Origin: Amaurobius ferox
Lineage: Eukaryota; Arthropoda; Arachnida; Araneae; Amaurobiidae
Length of the DNA: 64,000 bases
Reading direction: 5' to 3'
Assembly (NCBI GenBank): GCA_951213105.1
Contig: OX578146.1
Span: 49,259,275 to 49,323,274, forward strand
Shown: piece after piece, positions 1 through 12,455 of the stretch
Layout: each line of letters starts with the position of its first letter
Position numbering within the stretch: position 1 is the first letter of the stretch
Translations under genes and position numbers: made by a program
The notes under the pieces: generated by a model
The model's input: only the letters and a program-made list of their open reading frames with translations
Told to the model about the DNA's origin: nothing
Databases searched by the model: none

Positions 1-420
1 CTGGACATAAAAGCACGAAAAAACCTTCTCTCTCCAACAATCTCACCTCTCAACAAGAGATGGCAGCACCACACGGAGACAGAGGCCTTACCACTCCCTT
101 CCTGGCTGACCACGACTAACGTCACGCCCGATGCAACACGCCTCCTGGCCTTCAGCCCTCAACTGAGTTCCAGATGGGGACACACGGGGGGATTTCTGTG
201 CGGCCCCCTCCTCGCCGAAATTCGACCCAGGCTTCTCATCAGGTGGGGGAGTGTGCGACAGCAGACGACTCTGCTCCTACCAAAAGACATCTGATCAAAG
301 ATGCTTGAAACCAGTACCTGAATTATGAGTTCGGAGTTGAAGCTAGCTTTTGCTCTAAGCTTATAATGTTGGTCTTGTAAGCACGAGGTCCTGAGTTCGG
401 GCCTGGCGACTCTCAATTGC
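1..420. repeat. Unclassified dispersed repeat with tRNA-Thr-like 3' end
   Basis: This GC-richer block ends in a stretch (about 330-414) resembling the 3' two thirds of a tRNA-Thr: CTTGTAAG in anticodon-loop context, AGGTCCTGAGTTCGGGCC in B-box/T-arm position, then GGCGACTC. The B box is degenerate (TTCGGGCC instead of TTCGANTCC). It could be a SINE head or a decayed tRNA pseudogene. The upstream 1-330 shows no protein domain I recognise. It continues off the left edge. Confidence 0.25.
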
Positions 421-1015
421 TACATATTCATGAATTAAAACATTTCATTCTGCAGCACAACCAAAAATATAAATATTTGAAAACTTGTAATAAGTTAATT
501 TTGCTTATCTTAATACATGCATTTCAATTTGATGTTTCAACAACCTTATTTACACCGATCACATTACATGCTAAGCATTGAAAATTAGTAAACGAACAAC
601 AAAAACTTCAGAATATTACAACTTCAAAAGAACTTTTGTGCAGGCAGTCCCTTCTACACTTCAACATCATAGCACTCTGAACAGATGGTGTAAACAGGGT
701 ATAAATTTCTTGGAAGCGAGTATTTGCATTTTCTCAATGATTCAAATGTTTTAGTTTGCAGCACCTACAATTTATCAAAAACAATGATTTCAACTGTTAA
801 TTTTATATAGTAATCTGCTCCTGTACAAAATTACATGTATCTGTCCTGTCACAAAGTGCTTCTTTTTTTTATACTCTGAAGAACTCCTTTAAATGCATAA
901 GTTTTTTAATTTCTTTAAATTAGAAATATACTAACTGTACCTGTGCAAAGCATCTGTACTTTAGGCATCCATGAAATTTTTAACAACAGGACTGTGAAAA
1001 TCTATCTATAAGTAC
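421..1015. other. AT-rich non-coding stretch
   Basis: AT-rich sequence with no open frame of note and no repeat that I recognise. If MED23 continues to the left it is intronic. Confidence 0.4.
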
Positions 1016-4000
1016 TAACTGCCAAGTGTCCTTATGTCTGTATGTCACGCTTTTTTTAGGCACTTTCTGAATAGATGGAGACTTGCAATTTTGTACACGG
1101 GTGGATCGTTTGATAAAACCTACTGGAAAAATTGAATTTTTTTAAAATGTTCTATAGAGGGGTTGCCCCATACCAAAATGTTTGAAAAGTGAAATGATAG
1201 AATAGCATGCTTTGCAATGAGATAGAAACTTTAAATTTGGTGCACTGATAAATCTTTCGAAAGGAAGAAAGTGTGCAATTTCAGATTTCCAATATACAAG
1301 GTATGCGCCGCACACCAAAATGTTCGATTTACTGAATAAATGAGTAACACCGCCTTTAAATTTTGATAGGGGCTTGAAATTTGGTACATGGCCTAATCAT
1401 TTAATGAAAACACCCAAGGCGAATAGAATTTCTCAGAAATGTTCGATTATGGGGGTGCCCCAGAGAAAAACATTCGAAATGTGAAATGATAAAAAAAAAC
1501 ATGCTTCAGTATGAGATAGAAATTTCAAATTTGGTGTACGGGTAGATAATTTGGAAGGAAAGTGCACAATTTCAATTATCCTATATATTACACTTTAGGG
1601 GTTGCTGCACACCAAAATGTTCGATTTTCAGAATAAAGGGAAAATACCTCTATCAAAGCATGATAGAGATTTGATATTTGGTATATGGGAGAATCATCTG
1701 ATAGAAAACCCGAGAAGAAAGGAGTTTTTTTTTTAAATGTTCATTTAAGGGGGTGGGTACGCCACACAAAAACATTCGAAAGATAAAATGATAAAAAAAG
1801 CATGCTTTGCGATAGATAAGATAGAGACTTCAAATTTTGTGTATCTGTAGATTGTTGTAAAGGAAGAAAGTGTGCAATTTCAGTGTTCCAGCATTTGCTA
1901 CTGTAGGGGGGTGTCGCACACTAAAATATTCGATTTGACGAACAAATGAAAAATGTCACCCTTACAATGTGATAGCGGCTTGAAATTTGGTATATGGGCT
2001 AATCATTTGATAAAGCACTCCAAGACGTATACAGATTTTCAAGAATGTTCATTTATGGGTGTGCTCCACAGGAAAACTTTCGAAAGGAGAAATGATAAAA
2101 TTGCATTCTTCGGATGAGATAGAGACTTTAAATTAGTGTATGGGTAGATAGTTCAAAAGGAAGAAATGTACAATTTAAGTTTTCCAACATTTTCTTCTTT
2201 AGGGGGTTCTGCACACCAAAATATTCGATTTGCCGAATAAATGTGAAATGCGAATTATTCAAAAATTTAGATTATTCAGCGGTGGTTTATTGCGAGACCG
2301 TTGATTTTCAAAGGGTATTCAAGAAAGTGATAGACGCTTGATATTTGGTATATGGGAGAATCATTTGATAGAAAATCCAAGAAGAATGGAGTTTTCAAAA
2401 ATGCATATTTAAGTGGGTTGGTACTCCATAGAAAAACATTCGAAAGGTGAAATGATAGAAAAAGCATGCTTCGCGATGAGTTAGAGACTTCAAATTTGGT
2501 GTACGGGTATATGGTTGGAAAGGAAGAAAGTGTGAAATTTCAGTCTTCCAATGTTTTCTACTGTAGGGGGTGCCACACACTAAAATGTTTGATTTGACGA
2601 ACAAATGAAAACGTTTCCTTTACAATGTGATAGAGACTTGAATTTAATATATGGTCTAATAACTTGATAAAAAATCCTAAGATTATTACGGTTTTTCAAA
2701 AATGATTATTTAAGGAGGTGCAACACAGAAGAACGTTCGAAAGGTGAAGTGATAGAAAAACATGCTTCATAATAAGATAGAGACATCCAAATTTTGTGTA
2801 CTGGTAGATAGTTTGAAAGGAAGAAAGTGTGCAATTCCAGATTTCCAAAATTTTCTACATAAGGGGGTGCCGCACACCAAAATGTTTGATTTACTGAATA
2901 AATGAGAAATGGCTCCTTTAATATTTGATAGAGGCTTGAAATTAGGTATATGGACTAATCATTTGATGGAAACAACCAAGACGAATATAGTTTTTCAAAC
3001 ACGTTCGTTTAAGGGGGTGCTCCAGAGAAAAACGTTTGAAAGGTGAATTGACAAGAAAACATGCTTCGGGATGAAATAGGGATTTGAAATTTGGTGTACG
3101 GGTAGATAGTTTGGAAGGAAGAAAGTGTGCAATTTCAGTTTTCCAATATTTTCTACTTTAGGGGGTGTCGCACACAAAAATGTTCGACTTTTGGAATAAA
3201 GTAGAAACACCCCTTTTAGAAAGTGATAGAGGCTTGATATTTGGTATATGGGTGAATCATTTGATAGAAAACCCAAGAAGAATGGAGTTTTAAAAAATGC
3301 ATATTTAAGTGGGTTAGTACTCCATAGAAAAACATTCGAAATGATAGAAAAAGCATGCTTCGCGATAAGTTGGAGACTTCAAATTTGGTGTAAAGGTAGA
3401 TTTTTAAAAAGGAATAAAGTGTGCAATTTCATTCTTCCAATGTTTTCAACTGTAGGGGGGGGGGGGGGGGGGGTGCCACACACTAAAATTTTCGATTTGA
3501 TGAATAAATGAAAAATACATCCTTTACAATGTGATAGAGGATTGAATTTAGTATATGGCCCAATCACTTGATAAAAAACCCTAAGATTATTATGGTTTTT
3601 CAAAAATGATTATTTAAGGGGGTGCAACACAGAAGAACAGTCGAAAGGTGAAGTGATAGAAAAACATGCTTCACGATAGGATAGACATTAAATTTGGTGT
3701 ACTGGCAGATCGTTTGAAAGGAAGAAAGTGTGCAATTTCAGATTTCCAATATACAGGGGATGCCGCACACCAAAATGTTTGATTTGCTGAATAAATGAGT
3801 AACACCGCCTTTAAATTTTGATATGGGCTTGAAATTTGGTACATGGGCTAATCATTTAATGAAAACACTCAAGGCAAAGAGAATTTCTCATACATGTTCG
3901 ATTATGGGGGTGCCCCAGAGAAAAACATTCAAAATGTGAAATGATAAATAAAAACATGCTTCCGTATAAGATAGAAATTTCAAATTTGGTGTACATGTAG

Positions 4001-7000
4001 ATAATTTGGAAGGAAGAAAGTGTACAATTTCAATTATCCTATATATTACACTTTAGGGGGTGCCGCACACTAAAATGTTCGATTTTTGGAATAAAGGAGA
4101 AATGCCTCCTATTAAAACATGATAGAGACTTGATATTTGGTATATGGGTGAATCATTTGATAGAAAACCCGAGAAGAATGGAGTTTTTTTAAAAAATGTT
4201 CATTTAAGGGGGTGGGTACTTCACACAAAAACATTCGAAAGATAAAATGATAAAAAAAAGCATGCTTTGCGGTAAGATAGAGACTTCAAATTTTGTGTAC
4301 GGGTAGCTTGTTGGAAAGGAAGAAAGTGTGAAGAAGTAGAAACACCCCTTTCAGAAAGTGATAGAGGCTTGATATTTGGTATATGAGCGAATCATTTGAT
4401 AGAAACCCCAAGAAGAATGGAGTTTTCAAAAATGCATATTTTAGTGGGTTGGTACTCCATAGAAAAACATTCGATAGGTGAAATGATAGAAAAAGCATGG
4501 TTCGCGATGAGAGGATGAAATTAGGTATATGGACTAATCATTTGATGGAAACAACCAAGACGAATATAGTTTTTCAAACTCGTTCGTTTAAGGGGGTGCT
4601 CCAGAGAAAAACGTTTGAAAGGTGAATTGATAAGACAACATGCTTCGGGATAAAATCGATTTGACAAACAAATGAAAAACGCCTCCTTTAAAATGTCATT
4701 TTTCAAAAATGTTCATTTAAGGGGGTGCAACACAGAAGAACGTTCGAAAGGTGAAGTGATAGAAACACATGTTTCACGATAGGTAAGAGACATCAAATTT
4801 GGTATACTGGTAGATCGTTGGAAAGGAAGAAAGTATGCAATTTCAGATTTCCAATATTTGCTATTTTAGGGATGCCGCACACCAATATGTAGGATTTTCA
4901 ATATGTAGGACCAATATGTAGGATGTTCATTTAAGGGGGTGCAACACAGAAGAACGTTCGAAAGGTGAAGTGATAGAAACACATGTTTCACGATAGGTAA
5001 GAGACATCAAATTTGGTATACTGGTAGATCGTTGGAAAGGAAGAAAGTATGCAATTTCAGATTTCCAATATTTGCTATTTTAGGGATGCCGCACACCAAT
5101 ATGTAGGATTTTCGGAATAAATGAGACACACTTCCTTTTAAATGTGATAGAAGCTTGATATTTGGTATATGGGCCAATCATCTAATAAAAAACCCAACAC
5201 GAACAGAGTTCTTCAAAAATATTCATTTATGGGTTTGCTCTATAGAAAAATGTTTGAAAGGTGAGATGATAAAATAGTATGCTTCGGGATGAGATAGAGA
5301 CTTTAATTTAGTGTACTTGTAGATAGTTCAAAAGGAAGAAGTGCACAATTTAAGTTTTCCAATATTTTATTCTTTAGGGGGTTCTGCACATTAAAATATT
5401 TGATTTGCCGAATAAATGTGAAATGTGAATTATTAAAAAAATTGCAATATTCAGGGGCTGCTTATTACGAGACCGTTGATTTTCATCGAGTATTTGGCTA
5501 GTATTTGCCAAGTGTCTGTCTGTCTGTCTGTCACACTTTTTTAAGACACTTCCCGAATAGATAGAGATTTGCAATTTGGTACACGGGTAGGTCGTTTGAT
5601 AAAACCCTCTGGAAAATCGAATTTTTCAAAATGTTCTATAGAGAGATTGCCCCACACCAAAACGTTCGAAGAGTGAAATGATAGAAAAGCATGCTTTGCG
5701 ATGAGATAGAGATTTCAAATTTGGTGTACGGGTAAACCATCCAAAAGGAAGAAAGTGTACAATTTCAGATTTTCTATATTTGATACTTTAGGGGGTGTCA
5801 CACACCAAAATGCTCGATTATCTTAACAAATGAGAAACACCTGCTTTAAATTTTGATAGAGGCTTGAAATTTGGTATATGGGCTAATTATTTTATGAAAA
5901 CACCCAAGACAAAATAGGTTTCAAAAACGTTCGTTTAAGAAGGTGCTCCAGAGAAAAAAGTTCGGAAAGCGAAATGACGAAAAACTAAGCTTCGGGATGG
6001 AATAGAGGCTTCAAATTTGGTGAATGGGTAGATAGTTTGAAAGGAAGAGTTTGTGCAATTTCAGTATTTTCTAATTTAGGGGGTGCCGCAAACCGAAATG
6101 TTTGAATTTCCAAATAAATGAGAAACGCATCCTTTAAATTTTGATAGAGGCTTGAAATTTGGTATACTGGCAAATCATTTAATGAAAACACCCAAAATGA
6201 ATAGAGATTCTCAGAAATGTTCAATTAAGGGGATGCTCCAGAGAAAAACTTTTGAAATGCGAAATGATAAAAAAAAAACATGCTTCGGGATGAGATAGAG
6301 ATTTCAAATTTGGTGTACTGGTAGATAATTTGGAAGGAAGAGAGTGTACAATTTCAGTTTTCCAATATTTTCTATTTTAGGGGGTGTTGCACACCAAAAT
6401 GTTCGATTTTCGGAATAAAGGAGAAACACTCCTTTTAAAACGTGATAGAGGCTTGATATTTTATATATGGCCGAATCATCTGATAGAAGATTTTCAAAAA
6501 TGCTTATTTAAGGGGGTAGGTACTCCACACAAAAACATTCTAAAGGTGAAATGATAGAAAAAGCATGCTTCGCAATGAGGTAGAGACTTCAAATTTGGTG
6601 CATGGGTAGATTGTTGGAAAGGAAGAAAGTGCGCAATTTCAGTGTTCGAACATTTGCTATTGTAGGGAGTGATGCACACTAAAATATTCGATTTCACGAA
6701 TAAATGAAAAACGCCTCCTTTACAATATGATAGCAGCTTGAAATTTGGTATATGGACTAATCATTTGATAAAAAACCCAAGATGAATACAATTTTAAAAA
6801 TGCTCATTTAAGGGCATATTACACAGAAAAGCATTCGAAAGGTGAAATGATAAATCATGCTTTGAGATAAGATAGAGACTTCAAATTTGCTGTACGGGTA
6901 GATAGTGTGAAAGAGTGCTAATTTAGATTTCCAATATTTACTTTGGGGTGCCGCACACCAAAATGTTCGATTTTTTGAATAAGTTATACACTCTTCCTTT

Positions 7001-7372
7001 TAAATGTGATAGAGGCATGATATTTGGTATATGGGCCAATAATCTGATAAAAAACCTAAGATGTATAGAGTTTTTCCTAAATGTCCATTTATTGCTGTGC
7101 TCCACAGTAAAATGTTTGAAAGGGGAAATGATAAAATAGAATGCTTCAAGATGAGATACAGACTTTAATTTTGTGTACTGGTAGATAGTTCGAAAGGGAA
7201 AAGTGCTCAATTTAAGTTTTCTAATATTTTCTTCTTTAAGGGGTTCTGCACACCAAAATATTCGATTTGCCGAAGAAATGTGAAATGAGAATTATTCAAT
7301 AATTTACATTATTCAGGGGCTTGCTTACTGCGAGACCGTTGATTTTGAAAGGGTATTCGGCTAGTAACAATT
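1016..7372. repeat. Tandem array with dimeric ~300 bp unit (satellite-like)
   Basis: About twenty diverged units repeat every ~290-315 bp; the landmark CATGCTTCG recurs near 1209, 1501, 1801, 2466, 2761, 3060, 3353, 3665, 3955, 4261, 4640 and 6565. Each unit is two alternating, distantly related halves of ~150 bp. Both halves end in GGGGTGCCGCACACCAAAAT-type sequence; one continues with GTGAAATGATAGAAAA and the other with GAATAAATGAGAAA. Longer modules are delimited by a start block with GTCTGTCTGTC (1016, 5503) and an end block with GAGACCGTTGATTTT (2294, 5470, 7337). Open frames in it are repeat artefacts. I see no protein signature. Confidence 0.85.
4889..5110. repeat. Recent internal duplication in the array
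   Basis: Sequence from about 4716 (GTTCATTTAAGGGGGTGC) to 4905 is repeated almost unchanged from about 4925 to 5109. It includes the distinctive CACCAATATGTAGGATTTTC junction and is more similar than neighbouring units are to each other, so this is a recent duplication inside an otherwise diverged array. Confidence 0.7.
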
Positions 7373-8881
7373 TAATTGGCTCTAAATTTTGCACTTCTTG
7401 ATTAACAAATTATTTTCAATATTTTCTTTGGTCCATCAAAGTCTAACAGTCTTATTTCTTAATAATTTTCTTTCAATAGCCTCATCCACAATTTCGTTGC
7501 CACTTGGTAAGTGTTTAGAAAGCTTCACATAAAACAACATATCATCATTTTCTCTCCAACCTTATGTATCAAACAATATATAATTTTATAACTCCATACC
7601 AAATAATATGATGCAACTAAATAAATAAAAAGTTTTGATAAAGTGTCTAAATAATGAAGATGGGGTTTCCCATTACCTTCATGTTTTACACAATGTAATT
7701 AATGCTAAATTCATTACTATTCGGCAAACAATAATTAGGTCCTTTTTAAGTGTAACATAACTCAGTGTAATATATATATATAGATGTTCACCCAATAATT
7801 GGAATAATACTTAATTTAGATACCCCTATAAATGTAAGCACACAGTGAAACTTTCAATAATTTAAAATTTTTAAAATAGTTAAAGTTCAGGATTTTCCCT
7901 TATATAGTTTATTATAAACATAAATAGAATTTTTGATAGAAGAAATGTTTTCCAGACGTTACTGTTCATAAAGCAATATTTTTTTAGGGGGGGGGGGGGA
8001 AGAGGGGAAGCACTGCTGCTGATAATCGATTTATCAAATTTTAACCTTATTATTGGAGTGTAGGTTCTTTATACCTGACGATATTACAAAAATGTTTGAA
8101 GTTCTTCTAAAACATGGCTCGGCAGATCTTGATTAATTTTTATAAGTAGTTAGAGGGCATTGATGAGAAGGACATAGAAAAAGAAAATCAGAGGTAGGTG
8201 ATGTTGTCGAAGAATTATAGACTGCCTAATGTCATACATTGCTTTAGGGTGGGCGGCTCAGTGTCATGAAAATTTATTCTCCCTTTCCTAGGGTAGGAAA
8301 GAGAACAAGTGACCTTGGGCTGCCGATTCTGGTGGTGGACTATAAGCCATAAACCCTATCATGTTCTCTGTGGTATCAAGCATGAAATATTTTGGTTTCA
8401 ACGTCAGCACAAATACAAAGCTATTCCTCAGACCGCTGTTTTGTTCTGAATAAAAACTTTCGCATAATTACTCATTGACTCAAGTTTTACTATTTATCGA
8501 CTGTTGAAAAACAATAAAACACTTGAGAAAAAAAATACAGCTTATAAATGGTTTTTAATGCTTGCTCATTAATGTTTACTCTATGTACGGCCATTCCACA
8601 TGTCTATAAATCAGCCATCCTCCTGCCCTAGCCTAGTTGAAATTCAGCGAGGATGGCCAGTTTTCTGTAAGGGAGTCTTCGTGGTATAGTTTTGATATAC
8701 CTGCTATAGTTTGAGTCTTTATTGAATATTTCTCATTTACAGAGAGGAGTTAACGTTAAAAAAATAAATGCTTCAGCTGTATTTTTTGTGTGAATAAAAA
8801 TGAAGAGAAGTGGTGTAACTTTGTTTATGCATTCTAATCAGAGTTAGGATCCTAAAATAACCAAAACTGACTGAAAGAATG
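7373..8881. other. Gene-free AT-rich stretch
   Basis: No coding signature or recognisable transposon ends. It holds a G homopolymer (7987-7999) and a short TA run near 7770. A minus-strand stretch at 8090-8150 reads INQDLPSHVLEELQ and then a stop, but has no matching splice acceptor, so I do not call an exon. Confidence 0.4.
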
Positions 8882-9192
8882 GAAACCTGCATTGGATACT
8901 CCTTATGCCAAGGTCATGCATCTGCAAAATACATTGAAGTTATTTCCACGGGCATCTAACGCCATCTAGTAGACAAATTAAAGCATTCCATGTAGAAAGC
9001 CCAGACCACACGACCAACCCGAAGGCTTATGGTTGCTGTTTGTGTGGCCGGAAAACGTTCCATGTGAAAAAGTGCATGCGTGCCACTCGCCGTTTATGGT
9101 AAAGTTTCCTCCGCCACGACTGAGTGCAGTTCGTCTTTGAATATAAGTTCGCAGCCGACACGCAGGCGTGCCAATCGTCGCGAAAGGGTTAA
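8882..9192 (-). mobile_element. TTAA-ended MITE (piggyBac-like end)
   Basis: On the minus strand it starts with TTAACCCTTTCGCGACGAT and matches the copy at 22194-22420 over nearly its whole length, for example ACTTCAATGTATTTTGCAGA in both. TTAA plus a CCCTTT end is typical of piggyBac-type elements. No transposase is present. A 72 bp piece (8994-9065) is a later insertion plus its duplicated target. Confidence 0.6.
8994..9052 (-). mobile_element. 59-bp retro-inserted SINE/LINE tail (copy 1)
   Basis: A 59-bp insert carrying the tail AGACCACACGACC...GTGTGGCCGG interrupts the MITE. It is flanked by AAGCATTCCATGT (8981-8993) and AAACGTTCCATGT (9053-9065), an 11/13 target-site duplication. On the minus strand it ends in GTGTGGTCTGGG, like the 3' tail of the SINEs and of the LINE at 54014. 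It is a 5'-truncated copy retaining little more than the 3' hairpin. Confidence 0.7.
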
Positions 9193-9215
9193 TTGTACCC
9201 CTAGTATTTGTAAGT

Positions 9216-9274
9216 AGAAAACCCAGACCACACGACCAATCCAAAGGCTTATGGTAGCTTACTGTGTGGCCGGA
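9216..9274 (-). mobile_element. 59-bp retro-inserted SINE/LINE tail (copy 2)
   Basis: Near-identical to the insert at 8994-9052, with a perfect 13-bp target-site duplication AGTATTTGTAAGT at 9203-9215 and 9275-9287. The arms GACCACAC (9226-9233) and GTGTGGCC (9264-9271) form the tail hairpin. Confidence 0.8.
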
Positions 9275-9287
9275 AGTATTTGTAAGT

Positions 9288-10532
9288 GTATATTTTGTGT
9301 TTTTGTGCATTCAAACATTTTGTTCAGGTGCTCATACTAAAAGCAAATATTCAAAATCTGTAATTACCCTTAGTTCTGCTGGATGGTTATATGCAAGTCC
9401 ATTCCAACTCCCTGTGTTGCTTAACAGCAGGGTTTTGCATGTGTTCGATAATTACAATGTTTTTATCTAGAGTAATCTTTAAAATATTACTAAATTCTAA
9501 ACAATGATTTTTAGTCCCACTTTAATACTTTCACGCATACATGTCATAATACTTTCATCGTACTACATATATAGAAAAGAATAGTAGAACTACACCAATC
9601 TGTCAAGGATTGGGACTGAAGGATGACAGATTAAGGAAACAAGTAGATTAGCAAACATATGGAATTTTTTTCAATTGTTTTCATATAGGGAATGTACATA
9701 AACCTACTTATCAATACATGAAAATTACATAGAATTGTTACACAAAAATTCATTATTACTACATAAACTATTACATAATTACACAAAAAGATTTCACAAA
9801 AGATGCACAAAGGATATTTTACAAAATGCATATGAAAGATATACTGACTTCGTTCCTAAACAAACCACTGAAATATCACATCGTCTACATGAATATGAGT
9901 GGAAGACAATTTGTTTTTCTTATTTTAACATTTCCCTCACATGAACCCACCCTACTAGCGTAGTTCGCAACGTGTTTGCTATTCGTTTTCATATCATTAA
10001 TTCTGCCAACATCATAAATTTTTTAAAGGCATGTTACACTTTTACAATTTCATAGATGCTTGATGATTTCTAACTTTGCTGAAAACTTCAACATAGGATA
10101 TTGCATTTTTGAGACATTTTACATAGATAAAAATTCATTATCAATTTCCAACTCTTCCACACAAATGAAAGGCACATCCCATAAGGCTGATCTGATGGAT
10201 TAGTGGGGTTCTACTGTAAGCAAAATACTTTGAAGAATCTGGGGTCTCAACAAATAATGTTGTGTTTCAGGTTTGACCTGCAGGCAGAGATGCCAACCTT
10301 GAATGAGCCTCTTCAGGCTTCATCATGGTAAAATTAAGGAGTTTTAAGAAGTATTTCAGAAACCAGCATGGGAAATTTTAAGCGAGTTTACAGGAGTATC
10401 AATTTTTGCTTTCAAGTACTAAATTTTGGTAATTAATCGAATTTATATCAAATAATGATTTGAAACTAGCACTTTTTAGCTATAAATCCATCGAAAATTT
10501 TTATTGTAGAATTTTGTAGAGTTTCTCATTTT
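9288..10532. other. Gene-free stretch
   Basis: AT-rich with no supported gene. 9700-9850 contains short iterations around TTACACAAAA. I see nothing else to annotate. Confidence 0.4.
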
Positions 10533-10990
10533 TTACACTTTACAACATAGTTGAAAAGTGTTTATGACTTTGTTCATTCTGTCTGTCTGTTTGTCCGTTA
10601 GTACGATAAGTGCTATAAAAATGACTTTATCAAAATGAAATTTTAGTATGTTGTTCAGACGGTCTGTGGAACCTATGGGAATATAAATGAATATCACCCA
10701 ATTAGTTTTGGATTGAACCCAGGTTGAAAAAATGAAATACAACCTAATTTTTCAAACATTTTTTAAGCGAATTTAAAATTCACAAATTGCTTCGAAAGTT
10801 TTAGAAAATATTCAAATTATCCCATAAAATAAATAAAAAAATTTCAGCAAAATATATAATCGTGATTTTTAAAGTTTTTTTTAATTCATATTTAGTGTTG
10901 CATCAGTCCTAAAACCGCTTTATTTTTGCTTAAATTCTGTGCATCTACATACTGAAACAATGCAATTACAATATATTTGAGTTTAAATAA
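10533..10990 (+). repeat. Dispersed GTCTGTCTGTCCGTTAG repeat, copy 1
   Basis: Begins with AGTTGAAAAGTGTTTATGAC, then a GTCTGTCTG block, then AATGACTTTATCAAAATGAA, and ends near ACAATGCAATTACAATATAT. The same sequence recurs at 53380-54005 (+) and inverted at 33385-33870. No coding capacity or TIRs are visible; it is an unclassified interspersed repeat of about 460-630 bp. Confidence 0.75.
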
Positions 10991-11035
10991 TCACCAAACT
11001 TTAATTATTTCTACAATGAAGCCTAATTTTCACTT

Positions 11036-11293
11036 ATGGAGAATGTAAACACCAAAATATGTAGAATGAGTTGTATAAGAATTGCTGCATTTCTTTTTTT
11101 AACGCAAAATTATTTAGGCCATGGAGTCTGCAATATAGCTGATATGAATGAAACATTCATGGATTTTACACAGAGAAGCATACGTTTTTTCGATGAAGTT
11201 TTAAGCATAGAGTTAAATTACTTGTACCTCCATGGATTTAAGTTTTTAAATAAAATAAATTATTATAGTATTGTGATGAATGAAAGGAATTGA
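11036..11293 (+). repeat. AT-rich repeat unit (family with 31653-31841)
   Basis: The start GAATGTAAACA... and GAGTTGTATAAGAATTGCTG match, in inverted orientation, 31790-31840 (GAATGTAAACAAATC, GAGTTGTGTAAGAATTGCTG). The end shares TTTTTCGATGAAG and AAATTATTATAGTATTGTGA with the units at 11331 and 12304. The open frame over it (85 codons) resembles no protein family and is probably fortuitous. Confidence 0.45.
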
Positions 11294-11330
11294 AAAAAGG
11301 TTATGAATGAAATGCTGCTTTTATATTGAG

Positions 11331-11475
11331 GGCCAGGCAATTTGTATTTCGATGACGTCATTTGAATAAAGTTCATTTGTTTTCGATGAAGTTTTCAAAT
11401 ATAATAAATTATTGTAGTATTATGATAATTTTAAAAATATTATCGAGGAATGTATCGCATTTTAGATATGTTTTC
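11331..11475 (+). repeat. ~150-bp direct repeat, left copy flanking a LINE fragment
   Basis: Runs from GGCCAGGCAATTTGTATTTC to TTTTAGATATGTTT and is about 90% identical to 12304-12455. The two copies bracket the truncated LINE at 11476-12296. A partial third copy lies at 11190-11280. Confidence 0.75.
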
Positions 11476-11496
11476 TCATCATCATTCTCTTCATGC

Positions 11497-12347
11497 CTAA
11501 GTGGCACTTAAGGCCTTCAGCTTAGATTTCCAGACACGGCGATCGAGTGCAGCAGCTCTCGCTTCAGTCCAGCTCGCCCATCCCGCCTGGTTTCTCTCAT
11601 TCTCCACCAACCGTCTCCAAGTTAACTTCGGTCTACCTCTTGTCCGCCTGCCCTCAGGTGCCCAGTCCAAGACAAAGGCGAGAATGCTGTCCAATGGCAT
11701 TCTCAAAACATGGTCTACCCATTTCCATCTTCGATATTTGATGTCATATTCAATGGGCTTTAAATTGGTCCTTTTATATAGGTTCTCATTTGATATTGTG
11801 TTAGGTCAAAAAATTCCCAGTATTCACCTAAGGCCTGCCAGGCATTAAGTTTGGCACTTTGGGATTTAGTCACTTTCCACGTTTCTGCTCCATATAACAG
11901 TACACTCTTCACCAAGGCATTAAACAAATTTAGTTTAGTCTTGAGCTTTATCTCCGAAGCTCTCCACACTTTGCTGAGCCCACGAAAACAATTTTGGGCT
12001 TTAGCAATTCTAATTATGATCTTCTCATCAGTTCCACCCGTTTTCCCCACTATGACACCAAGGTAGGTAAACGTATCCACATCTTCAATGGGGTCATTAT
12101 CCAAAACAATACTGTTTGATGATTTTTCTTTTAATCTCAATACTTTAGTTTTGTTCTTGTTGATATGAAGACCAAACTCTTTAACATGCTCAGCAAAAAC
12201 CTTGGTTTTCTGCTGTAAGTCATCTAATCTCGAGAACATCAAGACAATATCATCAGCAAAATCTAGATCTTCCAATACTGATGTAAAGTTAGAGATGTTT
12301 AAACCAGGCAATTTATATTTCAATGTCATCATTTGAATAAAGTTCAT
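11497..12347 (-). pseudogene. 5'-truncated non-LTR retrotransposon, RT C-terminal part
   Basis: Reads on the minus strand in two frames. 12347-11760 gives the end of a reverse transcriptase: DLDFADDIVLMF (palm FADD box), GLHINKNKTKVLRL, FTYLGVIV, and the thumb region ending SVLLYGAETWK. After a frameshift near 11730-11780, 11706-11497 gives the C-terminal tail with EGRRTRGRPKLTWRRL. The endonuclease and the RT fingers are missing, so this is the usual 5' truncation. The family is RTE/CR1-like; I cannot assign the clade. The first ~15 codons of the upstream frame (NFIQMMTLKYKL) come from the flanking 150-bp repeat, not from the LINE. Confidence 0.8.
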
Positions 12348-12455
12348 TTTTTTTCGATGAAGATTTAAGTTTTCAAATATAATAAATTAATGTAGTATTG
12401 TGATAATTTTAAAAATATTACTGAGGAATATATCGCATTTTAGAGATGTTTAAAT
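12304..12455 (+). repeat. ~150-bp direct repeat, right copy flanking a LINE fragment
   Basis: Starts AACCAGGCAATTTATATTTC and ends TTTTAGAGATGTTT; partner of 11331-11475. The short box TAGAGATGTTT is also present at the LINE boundary (12293), consistent with target duplication at a repeat junction. Confidence 0.75.

Noticed and set aside
2276..7210. Many short minus-strand open frames with similar proteins (FLSNDSPIYQISSLYHF-like)
   Set aside because: They fall in different frames of the same tandem repeat and repeat with its period; no start, codon or domain evidence. Artefacts of the array.
8090..8160. Minus-strand INQDLPSHVLEELQ as a possible further MED23 exon
   Set aside because: A stop follows at once, no acceptor fits, and it lacks the expected GVRDLL start.
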